In this document: positions 1-11,200 of the stretch, in pieces
How positions within the stretch are numbered: the stretch's first letter is position 1
How the letters are laid out: each line of letters opens with the position of its first letter
Source of the DNA: Brachionus plicatilis
Lineage: Eukaryota; Rotifera; Eurotatoria; Ploima; Brachionidae
Length of the DNA stretch: 64,000 nucleotides
Reading direction: 5' to 3'
Assembly (NCBI GenBank): GCA_010279815.1
Contig: QEOQ01000694.1
Location: 570,423 to 634,422 of the forward strand
Position numbers and translations under genes: made by a program
Notes under the pieces: model-generated
The model's input: only the letters and a program-made list of their open reading frames with translations
What the model was told of the DNA's origin: nothing
Database searches by the model: none

Positions 1-173
1 TAGCTTCAATCTCAATTTCAGCATCTTCTGTTTTGAAGAACAAAATTGCCTTCTCACATTTAATATCAATTTCATTGATTAAATTTGAGTAGTACTCAAT
101 TATTTCTTTTCGTAGTTTTTCCATTAACCAAAATTTCGTTTTTCTAATTTCCTCTAAGTAAAAAGGAATATGT
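1..173 (-). CDS. Partial exon of an unknown protein running off the left edge
   Basis: Read on the minus strand, an open frame continues from 173 to the window edge, after a usable acceptor (tttctag). An in-frame ATG lies at 124-122. The predicted peptide is charged and helical (for example KLRKEIIEYYSNLINEID), the kind of sequence found in coiled-coil linkers. No domain is recognisable. It could equally be the first exon starting at the ATG. The partner exons lie outside the window, so neither function nor reality can be settled here. Confidence 0.3.
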
Positions 174-284
174 CTAGAAATTTAAAGATTAAAAAAGAGT
201 TAAAAGTTTTCGAAAAGTCTTCGATTCAGCACTTGCTTTCAAACATAGCTATTTTATCATCAGTAATGAAAGTCAAACTAATGG

Positions 285-436
285 GGTAATTTGAAGTTTA
301 TGATCAATTTTTGATGCTCAAAATGATCAAATCAATCATTGTATTATTTTTTTTTAGAAATAACAATTTATTTGATAGTTTCGGTTTGATTTGATCATTT
401 TGAGCATCAAAACCTTATCATAAACTTCAAATTGCC
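285..436. repeat. Hairpin (MITE-like) element, family 1
   Basis: The left arm reads ggtaatttgaagtttatgat and continues to a tgatgctcaaaatgatcaaa segment. The right arm carries the reverse complements, ending in ataaacttcaaattgcc. Related half-sites are visible near 4800-4850, 6180-6215, 6495-6550 and 29825-29870, so this is a dispersed family and not a unique regulatory hairpin. Confidence 0.65.
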
Positions 437-517
437 AAAAAATGGAATTTATTGTTAAAATTATGGATTGAAAAAATTTTTGTTAAAATAATTAGAGAAT
501 AGAAATAATAGATTTAT

Positions 518-754
518 TTAGCAAAGTAAAATTTTTGATCAAATTTCAAGCGCTCAATCTTGCTCAAACATTTTTAAATGCGCAATTATATTTCATTGCA
601 TTTTTAGAAATTACAATCCTTTTTCAAAAATTTAAAAATAAAGCTTTGAAATATTAAAAAAATTAAAAATCTGCGATGAAATATAATTGCGCATCTAAAA
701 ATGTTTGAGCAAGATTGAGCGCTTGAAATTTGATCAAAAATTTTACTTTGCTAA
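518..754. repeat. Near-perfect inverted-repeat element
   Basis: About 80-bp arms face each other across a roughly 75-bp AT-rich loop. The left arm runs from ttagcaaagtaaaatttttg through agcgctcaatcttgctcaaa to aattatatttcat, and the right arm mirrors it. The arms are almost identical, which suggests a recent non-autonomous element. No coding capacity. Confidence 0.7.
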
Positions 755-2216
755 TTTTTCTAACTCTGCAAATTTTTTTATTAGAAATTTGGCATGAAAT
801 AGATTGATTGTTTTGGAAATTGAAACTTTAACTAATATGATTTTGATAACTCTCAATTTTACCGTAAAAATATCATATTTATCCAAAAAAAAAATTTAAT
901 TCAACAAGTTGGTTATTTTTGTTTGTACAAAAATTTATGATTTTAAACTTTGGTAAATTCACGCAAAAATGTAGCTAACTCAGAATCTAATTAAAAGTCA
1001 AAAAATATAATTAATTAAATTAATTTTTTTTTTAATTAAATCTATCTAGAAAAATGGACTTTTAGTAAGTCATTTAAAATTTCAAAATAATGAAAAAAGT
1101 TTTGTTTTTGCAACAAGCTACAAATATAGTTTATTTGGATTTACCAATAGGAGATATTTCAATTCCCATTAAATAAACTGTTAACATTATTTCTATTAAA
1201 TACCAGTTAATTGACAATAAATCATAATTATTTTGTTTTATAGAAAAATTGAATGGAAAGATTTCATGATAAAGTACATCGATTTTTTTTGAATAAAAAA
1301 AAATATTTCGTCCAGAAAGGGATCAAAATTAGTGGACACAAAAATGATTTCCAAAATCATAAATATCCGATATTTTAGACATTTTGAAAACTCTACGAAA
1401 AATATTTTTGTCATTATTGTCAAATATTTTTTTTAATCTAGATTGGAAAAATTTAAACAAAAAATATGATAAGTTAAAAAATTATTAATTACTGTAAAAG
1501 CAAATGAAATGATCATTATGTAACATTGATGATATCGTGCTTGCTTAAAATCATGATTCATCGAGTACTCGAATCCATTTTTAAATTTGTCTTATTATGT
1601 CTGGGATCCAGGTCAAAAATAGCCATGATTTACTTTAATTCATAAGCTTCTTGTTTTCATGGATTTTTGCATAACCACTTATGCGGGATCTTTTTTGAAA
1701 ATTTTCTCAATTAATTTCAGAGTCTGAATCATGCCTCATTTGAATATTTTTGTTTTTAATTTAATACTTGTAAACTTTTAATCTAATTTTTTAATTTTAA
1801 ATCTGGGTGAGCTATGTCTCGATAAAGACACACAAATTAAGAAAAAAATTAATTTTTACATTTTATTAGAAAAAGAAGTTTTATATATAGATTATCAAAA
1901 AACCCAGAAAAAAAAGTATCAAATTTAAATTTTAAAAAATAGTACAAAATAACAGATAAGTACACTTAAGACTTTAAGGTGAGAGGTTACTTAAAAAAAT
2001 TATGAAATATTTAAAAAAAAAGAAAGAACATTTACTCTTATTCTTATGCATAAATCGAGCTCTCTCTCACTCTCTCACTCTGATCAAAACTGCTTTTATA
2101 AAACCAATAACTGTTAAAGAATAAATATAAACACATCTTAAATTTTTTTTTCTAAGAAAAAAATGAATGGAATTCTAAACAAAAAGCTCCTAATAAATCT
2201 AGAAAAAAGTCTTCAT

Positions 2217-2552
2217 TTATCTTGGACCTCTGTAGTCATCGTTGTACTCGTACCCTTGATTTTGGTAGTCGGCGTTTGGGTCGTCAGCGCGGGTATAAAT
2301 GCTTGCCAATTTGACAAACTTGGGTCCCCATTGGCCTAAGTACTCCAAGTCGATGTCTTTCTCGTCGCAATTGGAGCCGACCGAGCTAAGCGATCCGACA
2401 TCGCTCCCTTCGCCTTCGTAGGCAAAAATCATATTTTGGTCATTACAGTCCAACTCTTGCTGCTGCTGATTTGCTCCACTTGACATTGTTGTATTGACTG
2501 TCTGCACTATAGGACCGACTGGTTTTTTCATGACGCCAATATTAAAATTTTC
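2217..2552 (-). CDS. Cadherin last exon (beta-catenin-binding domain)
   Basis: 111 codons plus stop from acceptor cttttaaag in phase 0. It opens with ENFNIGVMKKP, equivalent to the segment following the juxtamembrane core in classical cadherins. A Gln-rich spacer follows, then the Ser-rich acidic beta-catenin-binding site (EGEGSDVGSLSSVGS) and the terminal WGPKFVKLASIY motif. The Ser cluster corresponds to the family's kinase sites that strengthen catenin binding. Confidence 0.92.
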   Translation of the reverse strand, partial: ENFNIGVMKKPVGPIVQTVNTTMSSGANQQQQELDCNDQNMIFAYEGEGSDVGSLSSVGSNCDEKDIDLEYLGQWGPKFVKLASIYTRADDPNADYQNQGYEYNDDYRGPR

Positions 2553-5257
2553 CTTTAAAAGAAAAAATAAATTTTTTTTAAAAATCATTTTTTAAATTAA
2601 AAGCTATTAGCAGCACAAAGCGGTTAATTAACACAAAATCAAGTGAGCTTTACCGTGTTTTCCTCGCCAGCACCATCAGCGTAATTAATTATAGTCTCCC
2701 GTATGTCATCGTCTGGGAACATGTGAAGAATTTTTTTTTGATTGTCCTTGCGACGAACTGTGCACACAGCTAAGCCAAGTATAAGAGCTAGACAAGAAAA
2801 TTATATTTAAGTGATTAGTTGATCAACAAGAGCCGTAATATCCCGGCAAAGAGCAAACAAGCAGTAAAATCAAAAAAAAATAGCGATTTTTGTACGAGTT
2901 TTACCTCATCTTTTTCTTGACCACCTTCTATTTTATAGTTAATTAAATTTTCCCTCTCAGCCTCGTCCAGTTCGACAACAGGCGGTTTCTCCACCTGAGG
3001 CTGTTTTTTATTTTTACGGCAACAAGATATAAGAACCAATATTAAAACTAAATGATTTTTTTTATCATTTTTTGACATTGAAAATAAGGTTTTGTGAAAT
3101 TCAGTACAAAATAATAAAAAGAACAGAAAATAATGTAAAAAAATTGAATAACTTTTTTTCTAAATGTTTAAACTTAATTCTATAAATGAAACTTAGTGCA
3201 ACATTCAAAGTTGCATCAAATATCAAGATCTGCTAAATTTGCAGAGTTTAGCAGAAATTAAATTTCAATATAATCGAGCGTAGTGCATTTTGCAGAGATT
3301 TTGCACATCATTAGCAGACTTTTACAGTTGATGCAACTTTGAATGTTGCACTTTTCTGTATTCACAGAATTAATTTTAAACTTTTAGAAAAAAAGTTATT
3401 TAATTTTTTAACACTTTGTTCTGTTCTTTTGTACTGAATTTCACAAAACCGAAAATAAAGGGTTTTGTCAATTTCGTGATCAATAGGTCATTCTTAATTT
3501 TTTTTTTGGTAAAAAAAATTTTATTAATTTAATTTTAGTATTTCAATTAATTATAAAGGCGATTTATTCTTTTTTTTTATCTAAATTTTTGTTTGCATCA
3601 CTAAAAATACAGAACTAAAAAATTGTTTTTCGTAATTTTCTTAACAAATTTTATTTCTTTTTGAAATCAAAAATTTATTATCAAAAGAAAGCAAAATATT
3701 GAATGAAATTATCCTGAAAAATAATTATTTAGCGAACGCGATGACAATAAAGATGAAGAAGATCAGTAAAAGCTTAGTAAAAGCTCAGAAAGATTTTGAG
3801 TTTTTGCTAGAAATTTATATTTTTTAAATGATTTATTTAATTAAAATTAAAAATTGAAATTTTTTTAAATTTAGGTAGAGACAATGAAAATAAAAATTCT
3901 TTGTTTAATTTGTTAATTTTTTGTGTTTGTGCTTATTTTAAAAATTCACTCTTCAGAAAGTGAAAAGTTTTGAAAAGTAAAAAAAAACGTCTTGTTCCAA
4001 TTGAAACCGTCGGAGAAAATCAATTTTATAGTTTTAGTGATTACAATTAATAAATTAGAAATTCTTTTATACCAAGAAGAAAGAAACAAACTAACAAACA
4101 ACTAGACAAAAGAATCTTATAAGCTTCTATTTAAGTTCGGTTCCCGACAATTTTTTTAAAATAAAAGATCAACTAGAGTTGGTGAAATTTAAAATCCACT
4201 ACTTGATTTAGGAAAATATTTTTCGTCAAATTAACTTCTTTTTGAATATAAACCATAATTTTTTTGATGTCACAAGTCCAGTCATTGATTTAAATTTTTT
4301 TTTCAAGTCAAGTAAAAAACTTTAATTTTAGTGACTTTGACTTAAGATTTGTGACTTAAAATCAAGTCGGCTATATATATAATATATACTTATCTGTATT
4401 CTTATGGGTTATGATCTGAAGTTTTACAACTAGTTAGATTACCGTAAATTTAAAAAATTTTTTTAAATTTATATTTATTAAATGTCAGAAAGCATATTAG
4501 TCATAGAAAAGCTTTTTAAAGTTGACGAATTTAGATTCTAGACGATTTAGAGATGATTAAATATTGGTATTTTGAGATTTTGAACAGATATGATACTCTT
4601 GAATTGTGCAATTTAAATCAAGAACTTGGATCAAAGTTTTAAAAGTTTTTAAAGTTTTCAAATAAAGAATTTAGAAGAAAAAAATAAAGATCAATTGAAA
4701 AAAAAAAAGTTTTTTGTAATCTAAAATATAAACATCTAATGTTTAGTTAAAAAAAGAAAAAAAAGGCTTATTTCAAAATTTTATTGAGATTTAGTTAAAA
4801 AAGTTTTGATCGTGTAATCATGATCATGAACTTCAAATTGCCGAAAATTTTGAGTTTTTTTTTAATTTGTCACATCTAATTGAGTACTTTTATATCTTAA
4901 TCCATTAATCAAAAAAAAAATTTTAAAAAAAAAATTTTATTATTTGATCAAATGAATTTTTCTAATTTGTATAAATTATTTTCGTCATGATTCTATCATG
5001 ATTGTTTTGTTTGTCATCGAAAACCTATTTGTTTAATCATTTTGTCAGATAATTTTTTTTGTCTAATTATCTTCAACGAAATTATCTTTACGAATCAAAG
5101 TATCATAGTATATTAGATCGTCACTTAGCATTTCTTTGATTTGTGCCTCAGCTTCATTTCGCATTGTATAAGGTATCCGGAGGACTGGTTGTTTAGTAGT
5201 AGTAGTAGTTTTTAATTTAAGACGTAGTAGTAGAAGTAGTAGTAGTAGCAGTAGTAG

Positions 5258-5288
<31 letters not shown>

Positions 5289-8200
5289 GCTACTACTACT
5301 ATTACTACTACTACTAATACTACTATTACTACTTCTACTACTACTACTACTACTATTACTACTATTACTACTACTACTAATACTACTATTACTACTACTA
5401 CTACTACTACTATCTTCAACGAAATTATCTTTACGATTCATAGTAGATTCATCCAAAATAGATCCGATTGAAGATTTATTAAGATTTCCTTGAGTTTTAT
5501 GAATTTTACCCCATTTTTCATTTGACATAATCCTAATCATTAAATTTATCCTCGTATTTCGACATTCTTTAAATCTACATGTCACTGAATTAAAATTTAA
5601 TTTAATTCATATTAATACCAATGAAGTTAGTTTCTTTTTGTCTTTTGATTTTATATCCATAGATTCTTAGGCTACGAACGAGATATTCCTAATTATATTT
5701 TGAAAAGACCATTAAACAAGACTTTTCATCAGATATCTTCATTTTCCACATGCAAAGTCAGTGTTCTAGTTCATCTAAGTATTTATTGACCTTATTTTCT
5801 ATAATGCCTTATTTCTTATGAATTAAAAATGTGAAAAAATATAGTCTATTTTTCTTTCTATGTTTAACTATTGGGCTTTCGCTCGTTCGGAGTTTTGTTT
5901 ATTAAAATAAAAGAATGAAAAATAAAATTTTAAAATATACAAGTAAATTAAATAAAGTTGAGTTCCAGTTTCTAACTTTGGAAAAAAATTCAATAAGAAA
6001 ATAAAAATTTTATCAATTTTGGATAATAATTGTGTTAATAATAATTTTGAAAATAGATTATTTATTTAGTTATTTTTCGACTATAATATTTTTACTTTGA
6101 CTAGTTAATTGCATTGCTATTATAAAGGCTAACTCTTTGGGGGTCCCATTATGCAACTTTCATTTTTAGCATGAGATAATTTTGGCATCTTGAGGTTAAT
6201 GATCAATTTATAATATCATTTTAATTCAAAGAGTTTATCTTTAGATTTTAAAATTAAATATTTATATGTAGCATGCTTTACATGTTATTTAGATTTAAAA
6301 AATGAAAAAATGAAACAAAATATTTTCTCAACAAATTGATAAAATTGATTTTTAAAATTTAAATTTATAAACTGATTTTTTGAAGAGTTTATTTTGAATT
6401 TTTTTATTACAAAAGTATTTATACCTAGCATACAAAATTCAAAATTAAATTTTTAAATGAATTTCAAATATTAAATTCGAAACAAGTAATAAAATGAAAA
6501 GATCGATCTATGAACTTCAAGATTGAATTGATTATGAACTTCAAGATGCCATAAGTTTGCTTCATTTTATTTAACTATTTATTTAAGTTAAAACATCTAG
6601 TTGTCATATTTGAAAAAATGATTGTGAAAAATAAAATGGGGTCCGGGCAAAAACCTGGTTCAGGGATTTGGGTATGTTGTAGATTAGATAAAAATTAGTT
6701 TAAATTAACTATTAAAATCTTAATTAGTTAAAATTTTTTATTTTATTTATTTTAATTTTAATAAATAACGATTGTATTTATTTTCATATGACAATTTAAT
6801 TATTAATTTGACGGGTTAATATGCATACCTTAACTAACTAGATTAAAAATTAATTAAAAAACGCATTAATTTCTCTCATGCCATTTTACTGAAAAATTCG
6901 TTTAAAAGTCACATGTCTACAAGTCAAATAAAAGTAAAAGGCTTTGATTTTTTTTTAAAGTCCGAACTTGTACTTTAATTGAAATGACTTTTGATCAACT
7001 CTGATTTTATTTTAAAAAAATGGGAATTTTGAAATTTCATACAAAACTTCCATTAAAAAAATTTTAAAACTTTTGTTTTCTAAATGTCAAAAACTTATTC
7101 TGTAAATGAAGCAAATTGAAACAACTTTGTTTTTGCCTAAAGCGCAAGTCTACAAAGACTGTGCGAATTCTGAAAAACTGCACCATATTTAAGAGTATTA
7201 AATAAAAAACGCAATTAATTTGCACAAATTTAGCAGACTTGCTCAGTAGATAAAAACAAAAGTTGTTTCAATTTGCTTCATTTACAGAATAAGTTTTTGA
7301 CATTTAAAAAAACAAAATTAGTAAAATTTTTTTATTTTTTTAATGGAAGTTTTGAATGAAATTTTCAGATTTTTTTGTATCAAATAAAATCAGAGTTGAT
7401 CAAAATTCATTTAAATTAAAGTACAAGTTCGAGCTTTAAAAAAAAAAAAAACTAAAGATTCTAACTTTTACTTGACTTGTAGACATGTGACTTTTAAACA
7501 ACTTTTTCAATAAAATTTTTTCATTTTTGTATCGCAAGTTTGGTACAAAATTTGACAATGCCAAAAAAATATGACCAAAAGAGCAAAGAAAATTCCGAAG
7601 ATAATTTTTAAAATTTTTTTTATACTTGATATTGGATAAAATTGAGATCCATCGATCATGAAATTGACAAAAAGACCGGACAAAAAAAATAAAAAAATAA
7701 AAAAGCTTACCAAGACAAGCGAGCGCGCCCAAAATCACCACTATGATCCACCAGGGAAACTCGTTGGAGCGTACCACAGGCGCCAGCACCGACACACAAT
7801 TATCCGTGTAAATACAATCACATTGTTGTAAATTTTGTGCCAAATTGAACTCGGCCGGCCTAAGCTTCAAATTGCGCAAGTCTCCATTCACTCTCACATT
7901 GCGGATGCATCCCTCGAACTCGAACACATTCAGCTGATTGTAATAGTAGTGATTGATGGAAATGTTTGGCGGAATGCCGCCCAAGCTCAGCCTGGACACA
8001 TCGCTGTCCATGGCGTCCATTCTCATGCGCTCATAATCGCTCACGCTCACCATCTTTGACTCGCAATTGTCCAAATTGACTTGGACCGCGTGCAACGACC
8101 AGCTTATGTCGACTTTGTGCCAGGCCCTGTTGGACACGTCGAAGCCGCCAAACGAAACATTGTGGGGTCCGATGTGCACGAGCAAATGTTTGTCTATGAT

Positions 8201-11200
8201 CTCGACGGCCATGAAATGCAGGGCGTCTCTGTTAATGGGCCCGTTGAACAAGAGTAGGCCCTTGGACCGCTCGGTGGTGAACTCGAACTCGAGTCGGAGC
8301 GGATCGCACGGCTCAATCGGCTCGAACAGGGCGTACGAGTGCGCCCTACTCGACGGATTAAAACTAAACGTAATCGACAAGAACTCGCACCGGGGGCCCT
8401 CGAACCCGTCCGGACACTTGCAAAAATAGTCGCCAAAGCCCACTTTGGACTGGACGACAGTGCCGCCATTGAAACAAGTCGGCTCGGCCACCTCCAATCT
8501 ACAGTAACAGTCTGTGGACAGTTGATTTCTTAGGCCGACAAAGCTCGTCGCGTTCCCGTCCACTGTCAACGTTTGCTGGCTCTGCACAAACGACTGCTTG
8601 CAGTGGGTGCCCGGGGCGCACACATGCGACTCGCCGCTCAGACACTCGTCGAACAAAAGGCGGATTGGTCGCGCGTAGCCCTCGAATATGTCGATTTGAG
8701 CGGCCATGATGTCGTAGATGCGTCGCGACGCCAACAATTGGTTCGACTTGCGCACATAAAAGTACACGTCGGTGCCAAAATCGCTCAGGTCAAAGTCCAC
8801 TATTTTGTCCGCTGGTCTTGGATAGAGCAAAGCATCGGCCACATAATTTCTAACAGTGACTATTTTCAATATATCGCTTTGGCCGCTCAGCTCGAACAAA
8901 CCGACCAGTTTGATCACAAATTTTTCCAAGTCACTCTGGTCCTGGAGAGTTTTTTTTTGCGTGAATTTCTCGGCTCTGGCGCCAAATATGCGCACACCAC
9001 TCAAATCGATCAAATCGGCATAGTTCACATTGTCGACAGCAAAGTCCACTTTGGCCAACGCTTCACTTCCACTTTTATCTTTGACCGTGCACTCAAGGCT
9101 CATTTTTTCGCTAGGAAAACTGGCAAAACTCCTCGGTCCGACCATCTTCAAATAGTCGTTCACTTGGATCGCACTGCCTGTCGTTTGCACACACCGCAAA
9201 CTCTGCTTGCCACTCAAGTCCCAATCGTCGTCGTCCCGCACGTACAAAGTGCCCAGCTCCGAATTCGCCTGAATATTTTTCTCCAACGACACTATAGTGA
9301 CCATTTTTTGTCCGTCACTCTGCGCCTGATCGTCCACGTCGCCCACAATCAACTCCAACGTGCCACTGCTAGTCAGACCGCTCTTGTCCGTCACTCGGTA
9401 CCCAATGGCATACGATTTTCTCTGCTCTCTGTCCAACAACTTGGTGCTGATCAACTGATACTTTTCTTTTGCCGTGTTGGCGCACTCAGCACACGATATG
9501 GACTGAACAGTGAACACGTCTGTGTAATTGGTGAGCGAGAAATTGTACGGCTTGGAGTAGTCGGGGCCGTCAAAGTCGTCGACGTAGAGTTGAACGGCGG
9601 CCGAGTTTCTGTGCTCGTCGATGATGAGCGCGCGTCGATGGGACGCGTAGAGCAAGTGGGGCGGATTGTCGTTGATGTTGTGCACCTCGATTGTCAAGTT
9701 GGTGTAGGACTTTAGATGCGGATGGTCCGAGTAGGCGACGGACACGGGCACTGTGAATTTTGGCGCGCCGAACGGCCGGTCGTGGTCGAGCGGACGCAAA
9801 AGAGTCACGTGACCGTTTTGTTCGAGGCGAAACCAGTCGGCCACGTTGGCAAAAAAGGGCGTCGGGTAAATTTGAAAGACAAAGTCGCTTGAGTGAGAGT
9901 CGTCGTCGCGGGCCGCCACCACAAAGAGGGGCGCCGCCGGCACGGTCGCCTCGTCGATGCGGCTGACGTACGGCACGCTCACAAATTGAGGCGGCCTGTC
10001 CACCACGTTGAGCACGCGTACACTCAACGAACAATTGACGACAAAAAAACTGTCCGATACGAAGGTGAACACGCGATACACGCTCTTTTTTTTGTGATCG
10101 AGATAATTGTTCAAATAGATCTCGGCACTGCCGCGGTAATTTGGATGCAACTTTGACTTTGAGTGATCGAATATGCCGCGTATGCCGAACGTGGAATCGC
10201 TTATCGAATAGTTAAAATAGGACTCGGTGTCCTGGTCGGACACTTCCAATCGGCCGATCACGTGACCCAACGGCACACTCTCGGCCACTTCGAACTCGTA
10301 GGACGTTTGCGAGAACACGGGCTCGTTGTCGTTTATGTCAATGACCTTGACGTCCACGTAAATGCTGTTCGAATTTGGTTGCGCACGATTGTAGCCGTTT
10401 GCGCCGTCGCGCGCCACCACCTCCAACGGAATGTTTCGTTTGTTCTGAATGGTGTTAACGAGCTTTATTTCGCCGCTGGTCGCGTTTATGCTAAAAAATT
10501 TGTCCCAATTTGAGTTGACGTCGAACGAGTATGTGATGGCGTTGAACGGATGCGTAAGGTCAAGGTCGTAGGCTTTTACTTTGGCGATCACTTTGCCGAG
10601 ATCGTCGCGGCCCTCGGCCACACTCGCCTCGATCGTGTTGGTCACAAATTTAGGCGGATTGATGTTCTCTTCTTTTAGATAGACGGTGAGAATTTTGAGT
10701 TCGCGCGCCGTCGACTCCATTTGATCGGTGCCTATTTCGGCCACCAAATAGACGATCATGGACTGGGCGACACGGTAGTCGAGCGGGTCCTCGATGCGCA
10801 GACTGCACGTCTCTCTCATGCTCAACGCTTTGTTGTCCGACACAAAGTCAAACTTGAACCATTCCGGATTCGGCTTGGGACTGAGTAGACAGCGCAAAAA
10901 TTGGTTGTTCGGCTTGGTCTGAATCGAGATGGCAAAGTCTCGGAGCACGGTGCCGCGCATCGACATCTCGGACACGTTGCGAATGTCGGCCGTGCTCGGA
11001 AAGTCGGCAAAAAACGGCGGCAACAATTTTAGAGTGGTGCGCGCCACCTTGACCGTGACCAGCTCGGATCGGTTGCGAAACGGCGACTTGTCCTCGGCGT
11101 AAATAAAAAACTCGAACACGTGCACGTCCTTGTACTTGTCGAGCGCGTTCTCTCGGAGCGTGAGCGTGCCGTTGCGGTCGAGCGCGAACAACTCGAGCCA

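Larger units (their letters stand above)
174..2216. other. Non-coding 3' flank of the cadherin gene
   Basis: AT-rich DNA without supportable genes. It holds two hairpin elements (285-436 and 518-754) and a CT-rich stretch near 2060-2083 just beyond the cadherin stop, probably 3' UTR or downstream flank. The 61-codon minus-strand ORF at 1238-1423 is low complexity and is not called. Confidence 0.6.
3048..7710 (-). other. Large cadherin intron upstream of exon 3A
   Basis: A 4.66-kb intron segment with no cadherin coding. It holds the family-2 element at 3086-3455, a gypsy-like fragment and trinucleotide satellite at 5063-5440, a dispersed repeat at 6638-6830 and nested hairpin elements at 6900-7499. 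Fragments resembling the outer nested element (acaagtccag, cttgtgactt words) occur near 4265-4370. The other introns of this gene are small (52 nt for intron 1). Confidence 0.7.

Noticed and set aside
5063..5585. ORFs encoding poly-Val/Leu and poly-Ser proteins
   Set aside because: They are translations of the TAG/TAC microsatellite; only the short flanking RT-like peptide is kept as a relic.
8573..9715. 380-codon plus-strand ORF opposite the cadherin exon
   Set aside because: Antisense shadow of the GC-rich cadherin exon; no domain, composition follows the sense codons.
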